Positions 1-8,813 of a DNA stretch of 64,000 bases are shown one piece after another (position 1 is the stretch's first letter; the number at the start of each line of letters is the position of its first letter). The notes under the pieces were generated by a model, which was not told the origin of the DNA, made no database searches, and saw nothing but the letters and a program-made list of their open reading frames with translations. This DNA is from Amycolatopsis circi. GTDB lineage: Bacteria; Actinomycetota; Actinomycetes; Mycobacteriales; Pseudonocardiaceae. The stretch is taken from assembly GCF_003385235.1 (NCBI RefSeq), contig NZ_PQIA01000003.1:1-64000 (forward strand), written 5' to 3'. The position numbers and the translations under genes are program-made.

Positions 1-2
1 TC

Positions 3-104
3 ATATGCCTCGCCCGCCGACGCTGCGACGTCCTCTACGCCATGCTCCGCAACCACACCCACTACCGCCACCCCGAACCCGCCTCCGCCCCCGCAGCGGC
101 TTGA
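3..104 (+). pseudogene. 3' end of an IS110-family transposase (cut by window edge)
   Basis: Reading in frame from base 3 gives a short C-terminus containing CDVLYAMLRNHTHYR and ending in TGA at 102-104. Helical tails of the type L-x-D-x-L-Y-x-M-L-R-x-x-T-x-Y are typical of the last residues of IS110-type transposases with a DEDD N-terminal domain. The stop is followed at once by a TTGACAAACC-type stretch, which I also associate with IS110 3' ends. Only about 33 residues are visible, so intact versus remnant cannot be decided. Family assignment is from memory of the tail sequence. Confidence 0.5.
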
Positions 105-452
105 CAAACCACATAGGGACACCCCCCCGCAGGAGGCCGGCGGTGGCGATCGAGTTCGGCTTGAACAGGTACCCGCGTCCGCCCTGGTGGCCTGGCCCCG
201 GCAGGAACCCCGGGTCCATTTGCCTGGCCGGGAACGATCGCCGCAGTCGACGGCGGGAATATCGGTCCCGGCCACCTCGACGAGCCCGCGGTCGCCGTCG
301 GCACGGAGCTGCATCTCGCCGAGGAACGCGTCGTCGACGGTGCTTCGGACGGGGCTCATCAGCTCGCTTTAGGTAGCCCGCTAACAGTGTCGCCGGTACG
401 CCGCAGCGCTGCGTCCGGGCGTTGTTCGGCCGGTTCCGGGCGGACATGGTGG
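105..452. other. Gap between transposase tail and PBP; no convincing gene
   Basis: All frames are partly open because of high G+C. A minus-strand reading from an ATG at 359 begins plausibly (MSPVRSTVDDAFLGEM) but soon becomes Arg/Gly/Cys-rich. It would run into the transposase tail, so it may be the 5' stub of a gene interrupted by the element. I recognise nothing in it. Confidence 0.4.
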
Positions 453-2606
453 TCAGCGTGCGTGTTCGTACCGGGGATCAGCTGGTGGCAGGGCTAGCGA
501 CGGTTGGCCGTCGAGGATGGCGTTCATGGCGGTGTAGAAGGTGCGGGCGGGTGTTTTGCCGCCGAACATGGTGCCCTTGTCACAGGCGTAGACGTTGCCG
601 GGCCCGCCGTCGCAGAGGCCGCCGTTGCCGCCTTGCGGGCGGAACACCATGGCAGCGCCGGCGAGTTGGGGCGTGCCGCCGACGAACGTCGCGGACGCGT
701 TGTTCTGGGTCGTTCCGGTCTTGCCGATCATCGGCCGGGTCCATCCGGAGGCGGCTGCGGCTGCCGCGGAGGTGCCGCCTGCCTGGTCGTCCTTGCTCAT
801 GCCCACGGCGAGCGTGTTGGCAAGGCCGGGCTCGAGGACCTGCTCGCACGCTTGCTCGCGGAGTTGCCTGGGCGCGCCGTCGCGGTTGCTGATCCGGCCG
901 ATCGGAGTCGGCGGGCACCAGCGTCCGCCGCTGAGGATGGTCGCGGCGACGTTGGCGAGTTCGAGTCCGCTGAGCGGGCTCACCCCGAGGGTGAACGAGC
1001 CTTCGCCGGGCGAGCCGTCCTTGGGGCCGAAGAACCGGCTTTGCGGCATGCTCACGCGAGGGTTCTTGGCCGCCGGGTCCGGTGCGCGTCCGGCGAGGTT
1101 GGCTGCCATGGTCTCGCGCATGCCGAGTTTGCCGGCCATCTCCACCACCGGCCCCATGCCGGTCTTTTCCTCCAGGATGACGAACCCGGTGTTCGGCGAG
1201 GTAGCGAGCGCGGTCTGCAGGGTCATCGAACCGGGGTAATGGTCTCCGGCGTTGCCGAGGCAGTAGGCATAGGTACCGCGCCCGATTTTGGCGCAGCGAG
1301 GGTTGTTCGAGCCGAAGACCGGTGAAGTGTAGAAGCCGGGAGTGTCGATCGTGCTGTAGATCCCGGCCACGCCTTGCCGCAGCGCCGCGGCCGCGGTGAA
1401 GATCTTGTAGCTGGAGCCCGCGCCGCCGGTGTTCCAGATCCCCGAGGGCAGGGCGTAGACGGTCTGGCCAGCGGGGGCGTCGTTTCCGTAGTCGCGGTTC
1501 GCTGCCAGTGCCACGACTTCATGCCGGTCTTTGCCGGGTTTCACCAGCGACAAGGTATTGGCTACGTTCTTCTGGGTCTTCTTGACCTGCTGCTCGGCGG
1601 CGGCCTTCGCGAGGTAGTTCGCTCGCTGGTCCATCGTGGTCCTGACCGTGTAGCCGCCGGTGTAGAGGTCGTCCTTGTTCATACCTGCCTTGGTGAGCAG
1701 GTAGTCCTCGACATACTGGCAGAAGAACCCGTTCTCCCGTCCGGCGCCGATGCAGTTCGCCGCCGGCTTCACCGGACCGCCAGGCACCACGCCCAGCGGC
1801 TCGGTCTTGATCCGCGCGGCATCGGCAGCGCCGAGTTTGCGGTTCTCGACCATCCGGTCCAGCACCAGATTCCGCCGCTCGGTCGCTTTGCGCGGATGGT
1901 TCCACGGATCGAACACGCTCGGGTTGTTCACCAGGCCGGCCAGCAAGGCAGCCTGCGCGACGGAGAGGTTCTTCGGGTCGGTGTCGAAGAATGCCCTCGC
2001 CGCGGCCGCCACCCCGTAGACCTGGCGGGGAAACTCGACGACGTTCAGGTAGGCGGCGAGGATCTGCTCCTTGCTCATCTTCGTCTCGATCTGCACGGCG
2101 ACACGGGCTTCTTTCAGCTTCCGCGCGATCGACGCTTCCCGCGCCTTCGCCTGACCGGCCTTGTCGTTGCGGTAGACGACATTGATCAGGTAGTTCTTCA
2201 CGTACTGCTGGGTCAGCGTCGACGCGCCCTGAGTGGCGCCGCCGCTGCCGGTGCTGACCGCAGCGCGCAGGATGCCCTTCAGGTCCACACCGCGGTGCTG
2301 GTAGAAACGCTTGTCCTCCACCGACACCAGCGCCCACCTCATCGCATCGGAAACGTCGCTCACCGCGAGGGGAAGCCGGTACTGGGCGTACAGGGTCGCG
2401 ATCTGGCCGCCCGTCGAGTCGGTCACCGTGGTGACCAACGGCGGCGGCGCTTCCGCCAGCCGCGCCGATACCCGGTCTACCGACTCGTCCGCGCGCACCG
2501 ACACCAAACCCACCGCGCCCACGACCGGGAACAACGCTCCAGCAACAATAACTCCCGCCAGCGAGCAAAGCCAAACCAGCATCAACACCCCGCGCCTGAT
2601 ACGCAT
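453..2606 (-). CDS. Bifunctional class A penicillin-binding protein
   Basis: Membrane-anchored peptidoglycan synthase of 717 residues that polymerises glycan strands and cross-links stem peptides outside the membrane. A hydrophobic anchor lies at about residues 7-35. The GT51 glycosyltransferase domain follows, with EDKRFYQHRG (E97) and GASTLTQQ (about 127-134). The transpeptidase domain carries the nucleophile motif SSYK (S398-K401), SPN (470-472) and KTG (629-631). All catalytic motifs are intact and the length fits actinobacterial PBP1a/PonA-type enzymes. The C-terminus is Gly/Ala-rich and has Cys pairs that could form extracytoplasmic disulphides. A TATAGT box ends 8 nt before the ATG, suggesting a leaderless message. 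It stands alone, so it may be a housekeeping or accessory PBP. Confidence 0.93.
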   Translation of the reverse strand: MRIRRGVLMLVWLCSLAGVIVAGALFPVVGAVGLVSVRADESVDRVSARLAEAPPPLVTTVTDSTGGQIATLYAQYRLPLAVSDVSDAMRWALVSVEDKRFYQHRGVDLKGILRAAVSTGSGGATQGASTLTQQYVKNYLINVVYRNDKAGQAKAREASIARKLKEARVAVQIETKMSKEQILAAYLNVVEFPRQVYGVAAAARAFFDTDPKNLSVAQAALLAGLVNNPSVFDPWNHPRKATERRNLVLDRMVENRKLGAADAARIKTEPLGVVPGGPVKPAANCIGAGRENGFFCQYVEDYLLTKAGMNKDDLYTGGYTVRTTMDQRANYLAKAAAEQQVKKTQKNVANTLSLVKPGKDRHEVVALAANRDYGNDAPAGQTVYALPSGIWNTGGAGSSYKIFTAAAALRQGVAGIYSTIDTPGFYTSPVFGSNNPRCAKIGRGTYAYCLGNAGDHYPGSMTLQTALATSPNTGFVILEEKTGMGPVVEMAGKLGMRETMAANLAGRAPDPAAKNPRVSMPQSRFFGPKDGSPGEGSFTLGVSPLSGLELANVAATILSGGRWCPPTPIGRISNRDGAPRQLREQACEQVLEPGLANTLAVGMSKDDQAGGTSAAAAAASGWTRPMIGKTGTTQNNASATFVGGTPQLAGAAMVFRPQGGNGGLCDGGPGNVYACDKGTMFGGKTPARTFYTAMNAILDGQPSLALPPADPRYEHAR

Positions 2607-2614
2607 GACACAAA

Positions 2615-2620
2615 ACTATA
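2615..2620 (-). promoter_or_regulatory. Candidate -10 box (TATAGT) of the PBP gene
   Basis: On the minus strand TATAGT is followed by 8 nt and then the ATG. A start site 6-7 nt downstream of the box would fall next to the start codon, and no Shine-Dalgarno sequence is present. I see no clear -35 hexamer. Confidence 0.45.
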
Positions 2621-2901
2621 CAAAAATCAGCACGCGAGCATTGCTCAACGAGAAGAAAAATCGGTTCTTTCACACCTATGCCCCCGCAGGCCAGCCTTGC
2701 CGACCATGTTTCCGGACATTCTCAACCGCTCAACAATTGACTTTCAGCAGGCCTCCGGGCAGACCGACCGCCCCCGCTTGAACAGAAGAGCAAAAGGTTT
2801 TCTCCAGATAATCCGCTGATCAACGCTTGCACTGCCCCGACTCGTTCGCACAGGCTGACACCGGAGATACATCGCGCTTCTACCCCGAACAGGAACAGAG
2901 T

Positions 2902-3300
2902 GTGAAAAATAAATCTGAGCCGGTCACGAAGAAGGCCGCTAATGCAACACCGCGAAAGGCGGCAGTCTCAGCATTGACGATGGCAGCGTTCGCCATTCCG
3001 ATAGCCATAAGCGGAGGCCCGGGAGCGAGCGCAACAACCCCGTCGGCGGCCAAGACATCGTCGCATATCGCGTACAAGACGTATGGGGAGACCTGTTTTT
3101 TGAACGCTGACGGCGTACGGTACCGAACCGGCCCCGGCACTAACTACCGAGCACTGGGGCACGTCAACAGAGGTCAGGGTTTCGACGTAATCAATTGGGT
3201 CGCTCCCCGAGACGGCGGCATAAAGCCTTGGGGCAAAGGGAACCTGTGGGGCGGGCCCCAGGGAGTCTATATTAGATATGACTTCCTGAAGTGCCACTAG
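2902..3300 (+). CDS. Secreted small SH3-like protein
   Basis: A 132-residue protein from a GTG at 2902, preceded by AGGAACAG. A basic N-terminus (MKNKSEPVTKKAANATPRK) and a hydrophobic segment (about residues 20-40) followed by ASATTPSA look like a Sec signal with a likely cleavage after ASA. The mature part holds GVRYRTGPGTNYRALGHV, the usual opening of a bacterial SH3 (SH3b) domain, and ends with YIRYDFLKCH. A pair of Cys (CFLNADGV and the C-terminal KCH) could form a disulphide. Such proteins often bind cell-wall peptides, but no enzymatic domain is attached. Base composition is lower in G+C than in the neighbours. An upstream ATG at 2827 would add 25 residues unlike a signal peptide, so GTG is preferred. 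Confidence 0.75.
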   Translation: MKNKSEPVTKKAANATPRKAAVSALTMAAFAIPIAISGGPGASATTPSAAKTSSHIAYKTYGETCFLNADGVRYRTGPGTNYRALGHVNRGQGFDVINWVAPRDGGIKPWGKGNLWGGPQGVYIRYDFLKCH

Positions 3301-4105
3301 CCTGCAGTGCAACCCGGGCTGCGCAAACGCAAGAGAGGCAGTCGTGGGGCTGCTCGATGAACCGACGCGGACACCCGGCGGTTCACGCCGACGAGACCTG
3401 AGAGCTTTTCCAGTACCCGGCTGCCGATCGGCCGTTCCGTCAAGTCCGGAATAAAGGACGCTGTGGCAAACCACATCCTCGGCCGCCGCCCGACACGTCG
3501 TGTCGGGCGGCGGCTCGGCCAGGAGCACGTACGCAATCACTCAGCCGAAGAGCCGACCGCCCGACCTCCATTTCGCTTCAGCCCGTGTGTCTCGGCAGCA
3601 ACTCTGCTCAGGGGTCAACTGGTCAATCCAGCAAAGTTCATCGCGCTGCCAGAACGTCCGCGGCGTCGCACCGGACACTATCTCGATCAGCATCCCGTCC
3701 CATCGGGCCGCGACTGGATTTGATGCGCAGGGCGGCGGCAGCCTCTTCGGCGGCGTGACCATCCCGCGCAGATCGGTGTTCTGCCACTCGGCGAACACCG
3801 CAAAACCTCGCGCAGGACAGACCCATCACCTCGCGGAAGCCGAGCCGCTCAGCAACAGACAGTGGACGGTTTCCGGGCATACGGTCGCGGTCGCCTCTGA
3901 ACGCGACGGTGCTGGCCGAACCCGCGGCCGCCGATGGTAACTCGTGGATAGATTCGGGAAACACGAGCAAGCCTCCGGACATTCGTGAGTCAAACCGCCA
4001 ACCGTCGCCGTTCAGATCTTCCGTCAATCTTCGGCCGCGTCGTGATCGTGTTAAAACTGCTTTGTTTCCATAGTTTTTCAGCTCGTCGCAGCTTAATCTG
4101 CTTGT
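3301..4105. other. 805-bp gap with hairpin and coding-like scraps
   Basis: Apart from the hairpin at 3482-3514 I see no gene. Short minus-strand stretches such as SVAERLGFREVMG and FAEWQNTDLRGMV look protein-like but lie in different frames, which would fit an old decayed gene. I cannot name its family. Confidence 0.35.
3482..3514. terminator. Strong GC-rich hairpin
   Basis: Two perfect 15-nt arms (GCCGCCGCCCGACAC and its complement) are separated by GTC. No T-run follows on either strand. It may end transcription from the SH3-like gene about 180 nt upstream, or be an unrelated palindrome. Confidence 0.45.
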
Positions 4106-4486
4106 GTGACCGTACACAGTGAACGGCACGATGACGGCTACGAGACCCCGACGCCCCCTCTCCGCCGCGATCTGGCATGCCTGCTTGATCAGCCGCTGGC
4201 GCTCGACGTGCTCACCGTTCTCGCCGACCAGCCCGCCACCGCTTCCATGCTGTGCAAACAGCTTCGAGTTCGGCGGTCGGCGGTCATCGAAGCAACGCGG
4301 CGACTCGCCGCCTGCCGCCTCGTCCGGCGAGAGGACTGCGGCGGCTCGTGGGACGAGCCGTTCCGGCGGCAAGCCCGCTACCGGCTCACCGCCGGCGGGC
4401 GCGGGCTCGTGCGGGGCCTGGACGACCTCGCGGTGCTCGTTCAGCTCTACCGGTACTACCTCGGCGAACCGGCGGCCGATCGCTAG
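4106..4486 (+). CDS. Small winged-helix transcriptional regulator
   Basis: 126 residues from a GTG start. The core LDQPLALDVLTVLADQPATASMLCKQLRVRRSAVIEATRRLAACRLVRRED is a helix-turn-helix with a following wing (RQARYRLTAGGRGLVRGL). This layout is seen in ArsR/HxlR/MarR-type regulators. There are no obvious metal-binding Cys/His clusters and no effector domain. It probably forms a two-gene unit with the small membrane protein 70 nt downstream. The exact family is uncertain. Confidence 0.7.
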   Translation: MTVHSERHDDGYETPTPPLRRDLACLLDQPLALDVLTVLADQPATASMLCKQLRVRRSAVIEATRRLAACRLVRREDCGGSWDEPFRRQARYRLTAGGRGLVRGLDDLAVLVQLYRYYLGEPAADR

Positions 4487-4555
4487 CGGATTCCCTGACC
4501 TATCGGCCGTGCTTCCGGTTTCGGCGGCAGATTCGTTGACAGCGAAGGAGTTTTT

Positions 4556-4732
4556 ATGTGGGCACCGATGGTTTTCGCCCTGTGCGTCGGCACCGTGGGC
4601 ACCATCATCCAGGGCCACACGGCGGTCGGAGTCTGTTTGGGGGCCGCCGCCCTCGTGATTCTCGTGATCGCGCGTGTTCAAGCGAAACGTCGAGCCCGGA
4701 TGCCCCGCCCGACGGAGTCCTCCGAGCGCTGA
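4556..4732 (+). CDS. 58-residue predicted membrane protein
   Basis: An ATG at 4556 follows a GAAGGAG ribosome-binding site with 5 nt spacing. The product has two hydrophobic stretches (about residues 4-18, APMVFALCVGTVGTI, and 23-39, AVGVCLGAAALVILVIA) joined by a short polar turn, then a basic tail (RVQAKRRARMPRP). The predicted fold is a two-helix hairpin with the positive tail in the cytoplasm. It lies 69 nt behind the winged-helix gene on the same strand, so the regulator may act on it. No family recognised. Confidence 0.6.
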   Translation: MWAPMVFALCVGTVGTIIQGHTAVGVCLGAAALVILVIARVQAKRRARMPRPTESSER

Positions 4733-4852
4733 GGTCCTCGGGCCGCACGTGCAGGCCGGCGGAGCGGCAGCGACCGGTGCGGTCGTCTGTCCCCGCGCGA
4801 TCCGGACGCACCGGACCCGGTTGCCCGGTCGCGGTCGCGGATGCCCCGCTCA

Positions 4853-5857
4853 TCAGATGGGCGCCGCTGCTTGTTCTGTTCGGGACAAGGGCAGTGTGGC
4901 GCAGCGGATGCCTCCGCCGAACTCCGAGACGAGGCCGAAGTCGAGATCGGCGACGACGTCCGCGTCGTGCTCGCGGAGGCGGTCGATCAGCCGGGTGTGT
5001 TCCCGGGCGATGACCACTTTGTTCGGGGCGAGGCACACGGTGTTGCATCCCATCGCGTGCGCCTCGGCTTCGGTGGCGTCGATCACGTCCCAGTCCGCCA
5101 GCAGTGCGGGAAGCCCGTCCGGGAACGCCGGACGGTGGCAGAGGGCGAGCCCGGGCCGGATGACCGCCAGCACGCAGTCCAGGTGCAGCCAGTGCCGGGC
5201 GAGGCGGACCTCGTGCACCCGGTATCCCTCGGGCCGAAGGAGCCGGGCGAGCCAGGCGATGCCGTCGCGGTTGCTGGCGATCCCCGAGTGGCCGACGAGA
5301 ACGTCCTTCCCCAGGACGAACACGTCGCCCCCTTCGAGGAACGGCCCGGACCCTTCTGGCTCGGCCGGGTCGAGCGTGCTCGGCGCCGGGGCGGGGATCG
5401 CGAAGTACGCGGCGGCGGGATCGTCGGCGATCCGTGTGCGCAGGCCGTCGCGGTAGGCGAAGATTTCCTTCCGGCGGGAAGGCATCATCAACGACAGTTC
5501 GATCACGCGGTGGCCGATCACCACGATCGGGTCTCGCGCGAACATCGGGTCGCCGCCGGACACGACGAACTCCGTCTCCAGCCCGGTCAATCGCCGGGGC
5601 CGATGCACGACGACGCCGTGCGCGCGGTAGAGGGCCGCGAGGTCGTCCAGTTGCCGTTGTGTCGCCTCGATTCGGGCAGGCGGGTCGATGGCCCGGAACG
5701 AGCGTCCGACGTTGCCTCGAGTCATCACGACGGCGTCGGGCGAGAGGTAGTTGCGCAGCGAATAAGACACCGGCGCGATCGGAGCGTCAGGGTCGAAAAT
5801 GCCGACGAACGCCTCCCGCAGCGGGGAGAACTCGTCGGGGACTTCGATCCGGCTCAT
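4853..5857 (-). CDS. Amidinotransferase/arginine deiminase-fold enzyme
   Basis: 334 residues of the guanidino-group-modifying superfamily. Visible active-site elements are GGDPMFARDP (about 101-110), EGGDVFV (175-181), HLD (225-227) and the nucleophilic Cys319 in GGGIRCATLPL near the C-terminus. These match the Cys-His-Asp layout of glycine/inosamine amidinotransferases. The order and length fit amidinotransferases (StrB1/CyrA-like) better than short DDAH proteins, but a hydrolase (arginine or dimethylarginine deiminase type) is possible. Last gene of the six-gene minus-strand operon, 80 nt after the BBE oxidase, with AAGGAG before the ATG. In the cluster it could add or remove an amidino group on the product. 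Confidence 0.75.
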   Translation of the reverse strand: MSRIEVPDEFSPLREAFVGIFDPDAPIAPVSYSLRNYLSPDAVVMTRGNVGRSFRAIDPPARIEATQRQLDDLAALYRAHGVVVHRPRRLTGLETEFVVSGGDPMFARDPIVVIGHRVIELSLMMPSRRKEIFAYRDGLRTRIADDPAAAYFAIPAPAPSTLDPAEPEGSGPFLEGGDVFVLGKDVLVGHSGIASNRDGIAWLARLLRPEGYRVHEVRLARHWLHLDCVLAVIRPGLALCHRPAFPDGLPALLADWDVIDATEAEAHAMGCNTVCLAPNKVVIAREHTRLIDRLREHDADVVADLDFGLVSEFGGGIRCATLPLSRTEQAAAPI

Positions 5858-5937
5858 GGCGATGCTCTCCTTGGCTCAGCCGCGGCAACGGCGGGTCGGG
5901 TTCACCGTCGCAGGGCGGGGTGAGCGGGGCAAGCAGG

Positions 5938-7515
5938 TCAGGGCGTGCCCCGCACGCCCAACCGGTGCCCGAAGACGCCGTCGGGGTCCCAGCGGTGCTT
6001 GATCCGCTGCAGACGCGGATAGGCGTCGCCGTAGTACAGCGTCGTCCAGGGGATCCCGCTGGTGTTGAAGGCCGGGTCCAGCAGGTCTGCGTCCGGGTAG
6101 TTGACGTACGTGCCCGCGGTGTCGGCGCCGGGTGCGGGCACGCCGCCGGTGTCCGCGTAGACGTCTCGGTACAGGTCGCGCTGGAAGCTGAGGTGTTTCG
6201 CGTCCTCGGCGGGATCCGTCCATTCCGAGACGTAAAGCAGGGTGAGCGCACAGTCCCGGTGCACCGAGGCCGTGGCATCGGCAGGGACGGCGTTCACTCG
6301 GCCGCCGTAGGGCGCGTGCAGCACGCCGCTTCCCGGGTGGCGGTAGTCGGCGCGGGTCAGGTGCCGGTACAGCGAGGAACACGCCGCGGCGCTGAGGGGC
6401 CGGCGGTGCATGGCGGACTTCCCTTTGATCCGCTTGCCGTTCGGCCGGTCGGCGAAACCGGGCCATTGGGTGGCCAGGAGCCAGGGCAGCCGGGTGCGCG
6501 TCGGGTTCTCGGGCGCGAACCCGACGCCGGTGCCGATGGCAGCGGCGAATTCGTCCAGCCGCCGCTCCGGTTCCCTCGCCGCGTCCAGTTGCACGTTGAC
6601 CACGACCGCGCCGCCGGAGGAATGAAAGGTGGCCAGGTGCGCGTACACGTCCGCTGACGGCGAACCCGCGGCGTTGCTCCTGGCGAAATAATCGCCGAAG
6701 TTGGCGACCAGCCGGGCGAAGGACCGCTCGTCCAGCCGGGTCCACGGCCAGGTGAAGGAGGCCACCGCGAGTTCGGCCGGCGGCGTCGGCAGGGACCCGG
6801 CGGGATCGCGGAACCAGTAGCGGGTGACCACGCCGAAGTTCCCGCCCCCGCCCCCGGTGTGGGCCCACCACAGGTCCCGGTGGGGGTCGGCTGGCTCACG
6901 GGTCGCCACGACGGTCCGGGCGCGGCCGCGGTCGGCCACGACGACCTCGATGGCGTGGAGATGGTCGACCGTCAAGCCGTGCAGGCGATTGAGCGGTCCG
7001 TACCCGCCGCCGCTGATGTGGCCGCCTGCGCCGACCGTCGGGCAGGTGCCTCCCGGGATGGTCACGCCCCAGCCCTTGAACAGCTTCGCGTAAACATCGC
7101 CGAGACGGGCTCCTGCTCCCAGGCTGAAAGCGCGCATCTCCTTGTCGTAGGTCACCTCGTCCAGCGCTCCCACGTCGACGAGCAACCGGATGCCGTCGGT
7201 GGTGAAGTCCTCGAAACAGTGCCCGCCGGAGCGCACCGCGAGCCGGGCCCGGCGCTGGAGCGCGGTGTCCACGGCCGCGGCGACGTCAGCGGCGGATTGA
7301 GCGACGACGATTTCGTCCGGACTTCCGATCCACCGCTGGTTCACCCCGCGCGCGAGGTCGGCGTATTGGGGTGCGCCGGGATGGATCCGGATGGCCTCCG
7401 CCGGCCGGGCCGCCGAGGACGCGGCGGCGGTGCCGGGCAGCACGGCGGCTCCGGCCGCGGCGGTGCCTGCGAGGAGCACCTTGCGTCTGCTGGTGGTTCC
7501 GGGGACGCCGGTCAT
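5938..7515 (-). CDS. Tat-exported FAD-linked oxidase (BBE/GOOX type)
   Basis: 525 residues. The N-terminus has SRRKVLLAGTAAAG, a twin-arginine signal with a hydrophobic core and AxA-like cleavage near residue 32. The FAD-binding PCMH domain follows. It holds both residues for bicovalent flavin: H99 in RSGGHCF and C158 in PGGTCPTVGAGGH. The C-terminal BBE domain is seen in YVNYPDADL and ending WDPDGVF. Enzymes with this double linkage (glucooligosaccharide oxidase, Dbv29, AknOx, berberine bridge enzyme) oxidise alcohols, hemiacetals or C-N bonds with O2. The start ATG overlaps the stop of the upstream monooxygenase gene by 4 bp, so it is translationally coupled. Export suggests a late oxidation outside the cytoplasm. 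Substrate unknown. Confidence 0.88.
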   Translation of the reverse strand: MTGVPGTTSRRKVLLAGTAAAGAAVLPGTAAASSAARPAEAIRIHPGAPQYADLARGVNQRWIGSPDEIVVAQSAADVAAAVDTALQRRARLAVRSGGHCFEDFTTDGIRLLVDVGALDEVTYDKEMRAFSLGAGARLGDVYAKLFKGWGVTIPGGTCPTVGAGGHISGGGYGPLNRLHGLTVDHLHAIEVVVADRGRARTVVATREPADPHRDLWWAHTGGGGGNFGVVTRYWFRDPAGSLPTPPAELAVASFTWPWTRLDERSFARLVANFGDYFARSNAAGSPSADVYAHLATFHSSGGAVVVNVQLDAAREPERRLDEFAAAIGTGVGFAPENPTRTRLPWLLATQWPGFADRPNGKRIKGKSAMHRRPLSAAACSSLYRHLTRADYRHPGSGVLHAPYGGRVNAVPADATASVHRDCALTLLYVSEWTDPAEDAKHLSFQRDLYRDVYADTGGVPAPGADTAGTYVNYPDADLLDPAFNTSGIPWTTLYYGDAYPRLQRIKHRWDPDGVFGHRLGVRGTP

Positions 7516-8813
7516 GGCATGTCCCTTCTGTCGGCCAGGCGGTTCGCGCCGCGGCGATCGTTGCCCGCGCGGGCCGGGGAATTAACGGTTTCCAGGTCGA
7601 AGGCGCCGAGGGTGGCGTATCTGCGGGAGATCGTCGCGAGCTCTCCCGGTGCGAACACCTCGGCGGCGTCGGCGAACCCGTCCGGGGCGCGCTCGTCGGC
7701 GAGATCGATGACCGCTTCCGGGCCGCGCCGGCGGCCCGCGGCCTGCAGTGCGGTCATGGCCGGACGTCGTGCGGACTCGTAGGCGCGCAGTGCGTCCTCG
7801 GTGCCGGTGTGCCCGGCCAAGGCGCGGGCGAGCACTCGGGAGTCCACAATGGATTGAGTAGCTCCGTTGGAGCCCATCGGGTACATCGCGTGGGCGGCGT
7901 CGCCGAGCAGGGTGACCCGGCCGCTGGTCCAGCTGGGCAGCGGATCGTGGTCGACCATCGGGTATTCGAGCGCGCGGTTCCCGGACCGGACCAGCGCGGG
8001 CACGTCGAGCCAGTCGAAGACCAGGTCGGCGAAGTACGGCAGGAACCGGTCGGCCGGCGCCGGCCGGTTCCAGTCGGCGGGGTCGGCCGGTTGGCCGTCC
8101 GGAAGCTTTCTGGCCACGGCCCAGTTCATGAGCACCGGTTCGCCCGGGCGGACCGGTCTCGACATCGGGTAGACGACGACGCGGCGGACACGGTCGCCGA
8201 CGATGACCATCGTGGCACCGTCGAGAAAGGGCTGTGCCCAGGCGTTGCCGCGCCACACCATCAGGCCGTTCCAGCGCGGCCCGGGGTCGCCGCGATGCAT
8301 GACCTTCCGCACCGTGGAGCGGATGCCGTCGGCTCCCACCAGCAGATCGTGCTCGCGGGCCGCCAGCACACCGGGGCCGTGTGAGAGTTCGACCCGGGCC
8401 GTGCCGGACGAGGGCCGGGTGAATCCGGTGACGCGGGTGCCTGCCCGGACGGCGTTCGCGCCCAGCCGCTCGCGCACCGCGGCCAGCAGCACGGCCTGCA
8501 GCAGGCCGCGGTGCACCGACAGCTGCGGCCACCGGTATCCCGCGGACACCCCGCGCGGTTCGCGCCAGATCAACGTGCCGAACCGGTTGCGGTACTCCAG
8601 GTTCCCGGTGCGCACGGACACCTTGTCCAGCGCTGTGCCCAAGCCAAGGCCGAACAGCTCGCGGACCGCGTTAGGCAGAAGGTTAAGCCCCGCTCCGAGC
8701 GGGTCGATCCTCGGCGCGGCTTCGTAGACGGTGACGTCGGTGAATCCCGCGTCGGCCAGGCTCAGCGCGGCAGTCAATCCGCCGATCCCCGCGCCGGCGA
8801 TGGCGATCCTCAT
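7512..8813 (-). CDS. FAD-dependent aromatic monooxygenase (PhzS/PHBH group)
   Basis: 433 residues. The N-terminal dinucleotide fold is IAGAGIGGLTAALSLADAG, the central DG motif is LLVGADGIRSTVRK, and the GD motif is LLGDAAHAMYPMGSNGA. The complete class-A flavoprotein hydroxylase plan is therefore present. Overall feel (the MVWRGNAW and NWAVARKLPDG stretches) is closest to phenazine hydroxylase PhzS-like enzymes. It would hydroxylate or epoxidise an aromatic or electron-rich ring using NAD(P)H and O2. The ATG at 8813 overlaps the stop of the PrnB-like gene by 4 bp, and its own stop overlaps the BBE gene by 4 bp. Open sequence continues upstream but belongs to a shadow frame. Confidence 0.88.
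   Translation of the reverse strand: MRIAIAGAGIGGLTAALSLADAGFTDVTVYEAAPRIDPLGAGLNLLPNAVRELFGLGLGTALDKVSVRTGNLEYRNRFGTLIWREPRGVSAGYRWPQLSVHRGLLQAVLLAAVRERLGANAVRAGTRVTGFTRPSSGTARVELSHGPGVLAAREHDLLVGADGIRSTVRKVMHRGDPGPRWNGLMVWRGNAWAQPFLDGATMVIVGDRVRRVVVYPMSRPVRPGEPVLMNWAVARKLPDGQPADPADWNRPAPADRFLPYFADLVFDWLDVPALVRSGNRALEYPMVDHDPLPSWTSGRVTLLGDAAHAMYPMGSNGATQSIVDSRVLARALAGHTGTEDALRAYESARRPAMTALQAAGRRRGPEAVIDLADERAPDGFADAAEVFAPGELATISRRYATLGAFDLETVNSPARAGNDRRGANRLADRRDMP

Noticed and set aside
3638..4681. 347-residue minus-strand open frame
   Set aside because: Overlaps the winged-helix gene and the small membrane protein and shows no family pattern; only short scraps look protein-like.
7921..7960. 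CCAGCTGGGC near 7930 and again near 8858
   Set aside because: Shares the core of the island motif but lacks the C-run and lies inside coding sequence, where this word arises from common codons.
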